Under the pieces are notes generated by a model. It was not told the origin of the DNA. It saw only the letters and a program-made list of their open reading frames with translations, and searched no databases. Below are positions 1 to 6,231 of a stretch of DNA of 9,983 nt, piece by piece; positions within the stretch are counted from its first letter, which is position 1; each line of letters begins with the position of its first letter. This stretch comes from Thioalkalivibrio nitratireducens. Lineage in GTDB: Bacteria; Pseudomonadota; Gammaproteobacteria; Ectothiorhodospirales; Ectothiorhodospiraceae. A program made the translations under genes and the position numbers. Location: assembly GCA_011390385.1 (NCBI GenBank), contig JAABSN010000119.1, forward strand, positions 1-9,983. The letters run 5' to 3'.

Positions 1-874
1 TGGCAAAGCCGTTGATTGCCAGTGCCACCGGGTTCCAGTAGTTGGTGACCCCCTGATCGTCGGCGATGATAAGGCCCTCAGTGATATTCTCCATCACCGC
101 CGCCATCCGATCGCTGCTCTCCTGCAACGCCGCCTCGTCCTGCTTGTGCGCGGTGATGTCGCGGGCGATACCGTAGAGACCGATGACTTCCCCGTGTGCG
201 TCGCGGATCGGATACTTGCGGTTGTCTACCCAGCCTTTGCGGCCGTCCTTGCTCAAATATTCCTGAACTTCATGAGCAATAGGAATGCCCTCGAAGATCT
301 GCTTTTCGAGTCGGTAGTAGATATCCGCATATTCCTCGGGAAAGACGTCGTAGTCGGTCTGGCCGAGCAGATCGGTCCAGTGTTCGGCGGGATCACAAAG
401 TGACACCAGCGTCTGGCTGGCCCCGGTAAAAACGTAATTACGATCCTTGAAATAGATGTAGTCATCGGTATTTTCCATCATGGCCGTGAATTCGACCATC
501 GTGGAGACATCAGACATCGTTCGCTGCAAGGATTTTGCGTCCTGCAGCAGCACATTGAGCATCAGGCCCTCCGGACCGGGTTCCTTGCTGTATTTTCCAC
601 GGATGCAGCGAATGCGGCCATTGGCATGCCTGAGCCGGATGTTGAAGCTGCCGGACGCAGCGGGATCGCCAGGCGAAAACAGCATGTCGGCGATGTCGCT
701 GTCGTGCGGGTGAATTTGTTGCTTCAGGGAAACACGCCCTGACAGATAGTCTTCCGCTGTAAAGCCGAGCAGTGCTTCGATACTATCGGCAACCGACACA
801 ACCGGCAGCAATCCCGTCAAGGCCAGGCAGACGCTTGCTTCAAGCACGGCGTCGCCGCTCTTGGACCTGCTCAT
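1..874 (-). CDS. Multi-PAS signalling protein, partial (output domain outside window)
   Basis: The frame reads from an ATG at 874 and stays open for 291 codons to the left edge, so the C-terminal part is missing. Residues of about 20-110 resemble a degenerate PAS fold, with an I-H-P-H-D motif near residue 55 and a PAC-like N-I-R-L-R stretch. A clear PAS/PAC unit follows at about 128-250: D-Y-I-Y-F-K-D at its start and G-I-A-R-D-I-T at its end. A further PAS begins near 255 with M-E-N-I-T-E-G-L-I-I-A-D-D. No membrane segment is seen, so it is probably cytoplasmic. Its ATG overlaps the TGA of the upstream sensor (ATGA), so translation is probably coupled; a weak GGTGGTGG lies just before the start. 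Such PAS chains usually lead into GGDEF, GGDEF-EAL or histidine kinase domains, but which one cannot be told here. The reading frame and PAS content are well supported; the function is open. Confidence 0.85.
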   Translation of the reverse strand, partial: MSRSKSGDAVLEASVCLALTGLLPVVSVADSIEALLGFTAEDYLSGRVSLKQQIHPHDSDIADMLFSPGDPAASGSFNIRLRHANGRIRCIRGKYSKEPGPEGLMLNVLLQDAKSLQRTMSDVSTMVEFTAMMENTDDYIYFKDRNYVFTGASQTLVSLCDPAEHWTDLLGQTDYDVFPEEYADIYYRLEKQIFEGIPIAHEVQEYLSKDGRKGWVDNRKYPIRDAHGEVIGLYGIARDITAHKQDEAALQESSDRMAAVMENITEGLIIADDQGVTNYWNPVALAINGFA

Positions 875-3285
875 GCGCCACCACCGCCCGGCTCCTCCGA
901 TGACTGCTCCGCATAGCGCGGCGGCTGACCGGACCGGGCCAGGAGTTCGTTGACCTCCTGTTTTATCGCAATGATACGGCCCTCGCGGCCGAGCATCGTC
1001 CGCTGCCAGCGGTGCAGTTCGTCAATTTGTTCGTGCAATAGCAACTCCGTCTTCTTGCGTACGGTGATATCCCGAATGTGGCCATGCCAGCGTACTCCCC
1101 CGTCAGGTGCGGCTTCGGGTGAGGCTTCCCCTTCAACCCAGATGGTTCGACCATCCGCAAGGTTGAGCCTGTATTGCTCATGCCAATCGCTGAGCGTCCG
1201 GGCAGACATCTGAATGCTGTCACTCACCCGCTGAAGATCATCTGGATGGATCACCTTGAATACGGCCTGGGCATCCTGGCTAACCTGCTCGGGCAGAACA
1301 CCGTAAATCTCTTTGATTCCGGCGCTGGCATAGGGAAAACAAGAGGACCCGTCGGGCCGGAGATGGTATTGGTAAAGCATGCCGGGGACGTGCTGTGCCA
1401 GCCTGTCGACCCGCGCCAGGGCCTCCAGGATGGCCTCTTCCGCCTGCTTGCGTTCGGTGATGTCGTAGAGCGTCACGACATGGAGATCGTTAGTGGACGA
1501 TAGCAGCGGCGTCGCGGTTGCCAGCACTGTTCGTTCACTGCCATCCTTGCAGCGGATTCTCACCTCCATTGGCTCGAATGGCCTGGTATCGCGCTTTGCT
1601 ATATCGAGGTGCAACACCCACTCATTGGCGACCTGCTGGCGATACCTTTCGTCTGGATAGGCCTTAGGCCACCATGCTTCCAGCGTCGGGATATCATCCA
1701 GGTCGTAACCGAATGTCTGGGTGAAGGCGCTGTTGAGGTAGGTGATGTTCAGCGCTGCATCGTTCAGCGCGAACGGGACGGGGGATGCTTCGATGATGGC
1801 CCGAAAACGGGCTTCAGCAAGACGGAGGTCCTCCTCGGCCTGCTTGCGTTCGGTAATGTCCTGCGCAGCGCCCCAGAGGCCAACCGTTTTGCCTGCCGAA
1901 TCGACTTCGGCCTCGCCCTGTACCCACATCCATCCAGTGTTTCCGTCTTTTCTGACGAGTTCCAGTTCGAGCGTGTAGGGAACACCGGTCTCCGCGGTAT
2001 GGGCCAGGGCCGCGGACAGCCTTTCCCAGCTATCAGCGGTGAACAGTTTCATGTGTTCGGTATAAGAGGGGACGGGAAGCGCCGGATCGAATCCATACAT
2101 TTTGTAGAGTTCTTCCGACCAAACAACCTGATTGCTTGCCAAATCCAAACGCCAATTGCCGATATGGGCAATGCGCTGTGTTTCTCCCAGATCTTTGACG
2201 ACCCTGCGCGTCGCCTCCAGCAGGCTGTTGAAGCTGCTGATCAATTGCCCGATTTCGTCTTGCGTGGTAACGGGCAGCGGATCGGCGATCAAGCCCAGCC
2301 CCGGGCGGGCGCCGAGGGCTGCGGCGGCGGCGGCGATCGGTGCCAGTTGGCGCCGAAGCATCAACCAGGTCAGTCCGCCAGCGATGAGAGTGAGCAGCAT
2401 CGTGGTCAGCAGCATGCGCTGCTGCATGTCGTGAATCGGAGCGAAGGCCTCTGTGGCCGGCAGCGTTGCTGCGACATACCAGTCCGCCACCGGGATGATC
2501 TTGATCGAGGTCAGCAGTTCCTCGCCCTCGGCATTGCGCAACAGGCCCGAGTCCTCGTGCCCGACCAGGTATTCGTCAATGTCCGGCCTGACGCCGGGCG
2601 CTGGCAGGGCTTCCATGATGCGGCTCTTATCGGTGCTGGTGACGATCATTCGCTGCTGTCGATCGGCGATTACATAGCCCCCCGTACGCCCATAGGGGCT
2701 GGAGATAAGCTTGTCCAGGAAATTGTCCGGGGTCAGCTGGACCACGCCCACCAGACTGCCAACGATCTTGCCCTGCGTATCGCTTATCGGCACCGCCAGA
2801 CTGAAGACCGGTACCTGCAACACCACGCCGATTGTCAGGGCGCCGATTGCCGACTTGCCTTCACCCAGCGCCGCAGCAACGTTGTCGAAGCGACTGTAGT
2901 TGATGCCGATACGACCGGCCTCGACCGGTATGGAGGCGACGGCAATGCCTGCGGCATCGGTGATAAAAAAGCCCCCGTTGAACAGAAAGGGCAAGATCGA
3001 CCGGCGCTCGAGGTTGTCCTGCTGCATTGTTGGTGAGATCAATTCCCTGTTGCTAATATCAGCGGCGATCATCTCCAGGGCAGACAGGCGCTCCCGTAAC
3101 TCTTGATCTATGTTTGCCGCCACCAAGTCTACTGTCGAGCGTTGCTGGTTGCCCAGCAACTGCGCCATGTCGGTACGTAGCATCTTCGACGTGTAGAAGG
3201 CGAGCAACCACAGGCTGAGGACGAAAATCACCAGAGAAAACAGGGTGACGCGAGTCTTGAGTGAGCGCCGCAGCAATCCGGTCAT
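871..3285 (-). CDS. Membrane sensor: dCache-like domain, HAMP and three PAS domains, no output domain
   Basis: This 804-residue protein starts at ATG 3285 with GGGAGG eight bases upstream (3294-3299). The frame is open further upstream, but the added 62 residues have no domain character and would overlap the preceding regulator gene. Layout: transmembrane helix about 12-31; periplasmic double-Cache-like region about 32-288, with F-F-I-T-D near 106 and G-Y-V-I-A-D near 203; second helix about 290-309; HAMP about 309-361; PAS/PAC units about 370-484, 490-614 and 625-745. The first two PAC units end D-I-T-E-R-K-Q-A-E-E and the third ends D-I-T-V-R-K-K. A coiled tail at 745-790 carries R-W-Q-R-T-M-L-G-R-E and K-Q-E-V-N-E-L-L. 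No kinase, GGDEF, EAL or methyl-accepting domain is present. It presumably senses a small ligand outside and passes the signal to a partner, plausibly the coupled downstream PAS protein. Domain calls are strong; ligand and output are unknown. Confidence 0.9.
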   Translation of the reverse strand: MTGLLRRSLKTRVTLFSLVIFVLSLWLLAFYTSKMLRTDMAQLLGNQQRSTVDLVAANIDQELRERLSALEMIAADISNRELISPTMQQDNLERRSILPFLFNGGFFITDAAGIAVASIPVEAGRIGINYSRFDNVAAALGEGKSAIGALTIGVVLQVPVFSLAVPISDTQGKIVGSLVGVVQLTPDNFLDKLISSPYGRTGGYVIADRQQRMIVTSTDKSRIMEALPAPGVRPDIDEYLVGHEDSGLLRNAEGEELLTSIKIIPVADWYVAATLPATEAFAPIHDMQQRMLLTTMLLTLIAGGLTWLMLRRQLAPIAAAAAALGARPGLGLIADPLPVTTQDEIGQLISSFNSLLEATRRVVKDLGETQRIAHIGNWRLDLASNQVVWSEELYKMYGFDPALPVPSYTEHMKLFTADSWERLSAALAHTAETGVPYTLELELVRKDGNTGWMWVQGEAEVDSAGKTVGLWGAAQDITERKQAEEDLRLAEARFRAIIEASPVPFALNDAALNITYLNSAFTQTFGYDLDDIPTLEAWWPKAYPDERYRQQVANEWVLHLDIAKRDTRPFEPMEVRIRCKDGSERTVLATATPLLSSTNDLHVVTLYDITERKQAEEAILEALARVDRLAQHVPGMLYQYHLRPDGSSCFPYASAGIKEIYGVLPEQVSQDAQAVFKVIHPDDLQRVSDSIQMSARTLSDWHEQYRLNLADGRTIWVEGEASPEAAPDGGVRWHGHIRDITVRKKTELLLHEQIDELHRWQRTMLGREGRIIAIKQEVNELLARSGQPPRYAEQSSEEPGGGGA

Positions 3286-3331
3286 GTTGGCTGCCTCCCG
3301 GCGGCAGTATGATGATAGAGGCGTGGGCCCA

Positions 3332-4429
3332 TTAAGCTTGCGGGTTGCCCCGGTCCTGGAATTGATCGGCGATGGCGGTAATGGCATCGAAGCCTGCGAG
3401 AAAAGCCGCCACGATGTCCGGGTCAAAATGGCTGCCACTGCCAGCGGCAATGATCTCGCGGGCCTCTGCATAACTCATCGCGGGTTTGTATACGCGTGGC
3501 GAGATCAAGGCATCGAACACGTCGGCCACTGCCATCAAGCGCGCGGAGAGCGGAATCGCGTCGCCTTTGAGGCCATCAGGATAGCCGCTGCCGTCCCATT
3601 TTTCATGGTGCCAGTGGGCAATCTCCTTGGCCAGCACGAGAAATTCGATCGGCTGCTCAACATCGGCCTCCGCTTGCTCGATTGCATCGGAGCCCAGCCG
3701 GGAATGGGTCTTCATGATCACCCACTCCTGCGGCGTTAGCGGGCCGGGCTTCTGCAGGATGCTGTCTGGTATGCCGACCTTGCCGATATCATGCAATGGC
3801 GCCGATTGGGTCAGCAGGTCGATGGTGCGCGAGTCGAGGAAGGCGGAAAAACGTGGATGCTGCCTGAGCCGCAGCGCCAGGGAGCGAACATAATTCTGCG
3901 TGCGCAAGATGTGGTTGCCCGTTTCCGGGTCACGTGTCTCGGCCAGATGGGCCAGCGCCCGAATGCTGACCAGTTGCGTCAGGTCGTTCTCAAGCATGCG
4001 CCGGGACACCTCCGCTTCGAGGATAGCGTTCTTGTCTTGCAGCCAGTCGCGGGTATGCTTGGCTTCGAGTTGCGTGCGCACGCGGGCCAGCAAAAGCACC
4101 GGTTTGATTGGCTTGGCGATGTAGTCGGCGGCTCCAAGCGCCAGACCGCGCTCTTCGTCGTCGAGATCGGTGAGCGCGGTGACGAAAATCACCGGAATAT
4201 CGTCGGTGGAAGGGTTCTTGCGCAGGCGTTCCAGTACCTCGTAGCCATCCATGCCGGGCATCATGACGTCCAGCAAGATGAGGTCCGGACGCGGTTCGCT
4301 CGTTGCCGCCCTCAACGCGTTCTCGCCCGAATTGGCGGCTCGCACGCGGTAAGCCGACCGTAACAGCTGCGTCAAGAGCGACAGATTGGCTGGTTCGTCG
4401 TCGACAATCAGGATGGTTACAGTGCTCAT
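3332..4429 (-). CDS. Response regulator with HD-GYP domain, probable cyclic di-GMP phosphodiesterase (RpfG-like)
   Basis: This 365-residue cytoplasmic protein has an N-terminal receiver domain (about 1-120) and a C-terminal HD-GYP domain (about 155-345). The receiver keeps its acidic pair D10-D11, the phosphoacceptor D54 in L-L-D-V-M-M-P-G, T84 and K106 in A-K-P. The HD-GYP domain keeps L-H-D-I-G-K (H213-D214) and H-H-E-K-W-D-G-S-G-Y-P (274-284), so it should be active. The family hydrolyses cyclic di-GMP to pGpG or GMP, here probably gated by phosphorylation. The ATG at 4429 is chosen because GGAAAG lies six bases upstream (4436-4441) and the receiver begins at once; the frame extends 60 codons further up without domain content. 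It heads the signalling operon, 46 bases before the dCache/PAS sensor. The kinase that phosphorylates it is not in the window. Confidence 0.95.
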   Translation of the reverse strand: MSTVTILIVDDEPANLSLLTQLLRSAYRVRAANSGENALRAATSEPRPDLILLDVMMPGMDGYEVLERLRKNPSTDDIPVIFVTALTDLDDEERGLALGAADYIAKPIKPVLLLARVRTQLEAKHTRDWLQDKNAILEAEVSRRMLENDLTQLVSIRALAHLAETRDPETGNHILRTQNYVRSLALRLRQHPRFSAFLDSRTIDLLTQSAPLHDIGKVGIPDSILQKPGPLTPQEWVIMKTHSRLGSDAIEQAEADVEQPIEFLVLAKEIAHWHHEKWDGSGYPDGLKGDAIPLSARLMAVADVFDALISPRVYKPAMSYAEAREIIAAGSGSHFDPDIVAAFLAGFDAITAIADQFQDRGNPQA

Positions 4430-4457
4430 GACGGTCTTTCCGCGAAAGCAATGCCAC

Positions 4458-4466
4458 AATATAACA
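4458..4466 (-). promoter_or_regulatory. Extended -10 promoter element for the signalling operon
   Basis: Read on the minus strand, TGT-TATATT forms an extended -10 (TG, one base, then a 5/6 match to TATAAT). It would start transcription near 4451, leaving a leader of about 22 bases that includes the GGAAAG ribosome site. No good -35 is seen at the usual distance, which is typical of extended -10 promoters. This is pattern matching only. Confidence 0.4.
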
Positions 4467-4506
4467 TCAGCAAGATGGAAAGTTGATCCGATTGAACACT
4501 GCTCAT

Positions 4507-4533
4507 GGGGACAGGTCCACTGGACCCGTCCCC
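4507..4533. repeat. 27-base near-perfect palindrome (REP-like)
   Basis: The arms GGGGAC-A-GGTCCA and TGGACC-C-GTCCCC surround a single central C at 4520. Twelve of thirteen positions pair; only A4513 against C4527 does not. Outer ends of the form GGGGAC...GTCCCC recall palindromes dispersed by REP-associated tyrosine transposases in proteobacteria. That comparison is from memory, and no such transposase gene lies in the window. It sits upstream of both candidate promoters and is not followed by a T-tract, so it does not look like a simple terminator. Confidence 0.6.
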
Positions 4534-4545
4534 GCGTGCGCGGGG
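4530..4545. repeat. GC-rich hairpin overlapping the preceding palindrome
   Basis: CCCCGCG and CGCGGGG are perfectly complementary around a two-base TG centre. The first four C residues (4530-4533) are also the last arm of the palindrome at 4507-4533, so in single-stranded DNA or RNA the two hairpins would compete. The core resembles the stem of type I-E CRISPR repeats, but there is only one copy and no array. Confidence 0.55.
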
Positions 4546-4549
4546 CTTC

Positions 4550-4568
4550 ATGCCGTGGGCCCGGGCAT
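4550..4568. repeat. Short inverted repeat, third member of the palindrome cluster
   Basis: ATGCC (4550-4554) pairs with GGCAT (4564-4568) around a nine-base loop that itself contains the palindrome GGGCCC. It is weaker than its two neighbours and is listed because it continues directly from them. Confidence 0.35.
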
Positions 4569-4663
4569 AATCGGGGGAGGCCAGCAGCAGTGCCCCGGCC
4601 CAGAGTCAACCTTATGGGCAGGTTGGATCGGGCGGGCAGGGTGGTTGTTCAATGAAAAGGTGG

Positions 4664-4692
4664 TTTATACTTTTTGTAGTTTTATCTAAAAT
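4664..4692 (+). promoter_or_regulatory. Candidate sigma70 promoter for chaA
   Basis: TTTATA at 4664-4669 (4/6 match to the -35 consensus) is separated by 17 bases from TAAAAT at 4687-4692 (5/6 match to the -10). Transcription would begin near 4699 and leave a leader of about 130 bases. The surroundings are locally AT-rich, unlike the GC-rich stretch before them. No experimental support. Confidence 0.4.
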
Positions 4693-4726
4693 ACCGCAGT
4701 GCCATTGCCCCTTCTTAGTTTGATGC

Positions 4727-4737
4727 GTCCCAGGGAC
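4727..4737. repeat. Small inverted repeat in the chaA leader
   Basis: GTCCC-A-GGGAC is a perfect 5+1+5 inverted repeat about 30 bases after the predicted transcription start. It could be an operator or part of leader structure, or simply chance. Confidence 0.25.
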
Positions 4738-4813
4738 ATGCCGAAAGTTGAGAGCGGTGGTTTGTCAGGGATATGCTCCGAAAGCCTCAGGTCGGCAAAG
4801 CGGCGCACGAATC

Positions 4814-4820
4814 AGAGGGA
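4814..4820 (+). promoter_or_regulatory. Ribosome binding site that sets the chaA start
   Basis: AGAGGGA lies seven bases before the ATG at 4828. It favours this start over an in-frame ATG 43 codons upstream, which has no comparable site. Confidence 0.65.
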
Positions 4821-4827
4821 CTTGATT

Positions 4828-5946
4828 ATGGGTAAAACTCCTTACGCCAAGCGTGCATTTTTAGGTTTTGGAACCGACTATCCCGCCTGGACATTGGCAT
4901 TTCCTGTGCTTTCTGTTGTGCTGGCTCTAACCATGCATTTTCTGCACTCAGAGCGCTTGATGCTATGGTTAGGTCTTCCGTTTCTTGCTCTGCTTCTAAT
5001 CAACGTTTTCGCATCAGTCCATCATGCAGAAACTATTGCCTTGAAAATAGGCAATCCATACGGCTCTTTTGTTCTTGCTGTTTCTGTCACCGTGGTTGAA
5101 GTGGCGATTATCCTTGCGGTTCTCCTGAATTCAAATGATGAAGTGATCACCATCGCCCGTGACACAGTGTTCGCAACGATTATGATTGTATTGAATGGGA
5201 TTATTGGGTTTGCGCTGCTGGTGGGGGGGTTAAAGTTTCATGAGCAGGAATTCAAGGCTTCTGGCGCTACAGCGGCCCTGTCGACATTGGCAACGATAGC
5301 TGTTCTGACTTTGGTGTTGCCTGATTTTACCCTGGCGGTCCCAGGCCCTATTTACTCTACTACTCAGCTGGTGATGGTTTCAGCTGTGTCTATCGTTCTC
5401 TACTTTACCTTTCTGGCGGTGCAAATGATAAGTCATCGCGATGACTTCACCGACCTGATTGCGGAAGAGACCGGTCACTCTCCTCCCAATAAAAGTAGCT
5501 TTGTCGCTGCCTGTATTTTGTTGCCAATAACCTTGGTTGCGGTGGTTTTATTGGCCGAATCGCTTTCCCCATTGATTGAAATGAGCGTTATTAATGCCGG
5601 GTTGCCAATGGCAATGGTCGGTGTTGTGATTGCTGTCATGGTGCTCTTACCCGAGGCAACCGCTGCAATTCGAGCTGCTCTGAATAACCGTCTGCAAACC
5701 AGTATCAACCTGGCTCTGGGTTCGGCATTGGCAAGTATTTGCCTGACAATTCCTGCCGTTGCGGCGTTGACTTTGTTTATGGACAAACCCTTGGCACTGG
5801 GTCTCGAGGGTGAGCATATCGTGCTACTTTTACTCTCCTTGTTTATATCGACCATCACGCTGGTGATGGGAAGGACCACCATTCTTCAGGGTGTGGTCCA
5901 TTTGGTAATCTTCGCTGTATTTTTGACTATTGCGTCAGTGCCCTGA
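4828..5946 (+). CDS. chaA: Calcium/sodium/potassium:proton antiporter, ChaA type
   Basis: This 372-residue inner-membrane protein has roughly ten to eleven hydrophobic segments and is close in length to E. coli ChaA (about 366). It belongs to the CaCA cation/proton exchanger superfamily and should export Ca2+, Na+ or K+ in exchange for protons, helping at alkaline pH or high salt. Both conserved alpha-repeats are visible. The first is G-N-P-Y-G-S (75-80) leading to V-V-E-V with E91; the second is L-L-P-E-A-T (273-278) with E276, followed by N-N-R-L-Q and S-I-N-L-A-L-G-S-A-L-A-S-I. A hydrophilic loop at about 201-223 separates the two halves. The start at 4828 has AGAGGGA seven bases upstream; the longer frame from 4699 adds a charged tail absent from the family. 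The gene is more AT-rich than its neighbours (hand count 5041-5100: 25 of 60 G+C), which may mean later acquisition. It stands alone on its strand. Confidence 0.93.
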   Translation: MGKTPYAKRAFLGFGTDYPAWTLAFPVLSVVLALTMHFLHSERLMLWLGLPFLALLLINVFASVHHAETIALKIGNPYGSFVLAVSVTVVEVAIILAVLLNSNDEVITIARDTVFATIMIVLNGIIGFALLVGGLKFHEQEFKASGATAALSTLATIAVLTLVLPDFTLAVPGPIYSTTQLVMVSAVSIVLYFTFLAVQMISHRDDFTDLIAEETGHSPPNKSSFVAACILLPITLVAVVLLAESLSPLIEMSVINAGLPMAMVGVVIAVMVLLPEATAAIRAALNNRLQTSINLALGSALASICLTIPAVAALTLFMDKPLALGLEGEHIVLLLLSLFISTITLVMGRTTILQGVVHLVIFAVFLTIASVP

Positions 5947-6152
5947 CTGATGTTGTTCTGGCGGTCATTCTCTGGGCGCTGGCCGGCATCTCCCTCGCCT
6001 TGCAGCAGGATCTGCGCAATGCGAGTGCCTCACATATCGACCTGCTGGTAAGACTGCTCGAGCTGAGCGAACGTATTGGCGAGACCGACTAGGCACTGCT
6101 TGCTGAGCTCACCGCCGCTAACCACCACGATATGATGCAGTTTTTTAATTAA
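5946..6152 (+). pseudogene. Possible decayed gene remnant behind chaA, with in-frame TAG
   Basis: In a frame different from chaA, the stretch after its stop encodes a natural-looking peptide: a hydrophobic run V-V-L-A-V-I-L-W-A-L-A-G-I-S-L-A-L, then a charged helical part containing L-L-V-R-L-L-E-L-S-E-R-I-G-E-T-D. A TAG at 6090-6092 interrupts it. The same frame then continues 19 codons (A-L-L-A-E-L-T-A-A-N ...) to TAA at 6150. No ATG, GTG or TTG opens this frame between 5883 and the hydrophobic run, and I see no ribosome site, so it looks like the 3' end of a membrane-protein gene whose front is lost. The family is not recognised. Chance coding character in 200 bases cannot be excluded. Confidence 0.35.
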
Positions 6153-6231
6153 CCATTTACTTTGACTAAGTACAGTCAGCGACCAGGCCTCCTGGCCAGC
6201 GTCCGGCATATGTGTCTTTGGTCACGGGGCT

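Larger units (their letters stand above)
4430..4827. other. Divergent intergenic region between the HD-GYP gene and chaA
   Basis: These 398 bases separate two divergent genes and contain no convincing coding sequence. They hold a probable extended -10 for the left operon, a probable sigma70 promoter for chaA, a cluster of palindromes between them (4507-4568), and an untranslated leader of about 130 bases before chaA. The leader matches no riboswitch I know. Confidence 0.7.

Noticed and set aside
1609..3036. A 475-codon open frame on the plus strand opposite the sensor gene
   Set aside because: It lies wholly antisense to a protein with clear dCache, HAMP and PAS domains. Its translation is rich in G, R, Q and H without any domain, as expected for a shadow frame in GC-rich DNA.
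3791..4363. A 190-codon plus-strand open frame opposite the HD-GYP regulator
   Set aside because: It is antisense to a gene with all receiver and HD-GYP motifs intact, has no recognisable domain and no ribosome site.
4523..4550. Resemblance of the CCCCGCG-TG-CGCGGGG core to type I-E CRISPR repeats
   Set aside because: Only the palindromic stem matches. There is no second copy at about 61-base spacing on either side and no cas gene, so no array is called.
4699..4827. An upstream ATG at 4699 as the chaA start, adding 43 residues
   Set aside because: The added residues are charged and unlike the family, whereas the ATG at 4828 has a good ribosome site and gives the usual length.
6163..6197. 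Inverted repeats TGACT/AGTCA and CCAGG/CCTGG between the convergent chaA and hydrolase genes, considered as a terminator
   Set aside because: The stems are only five pairs and no T-tract follows either one on either strand. The TTTTTT at 6141-6146 has no hairpin directly before it.
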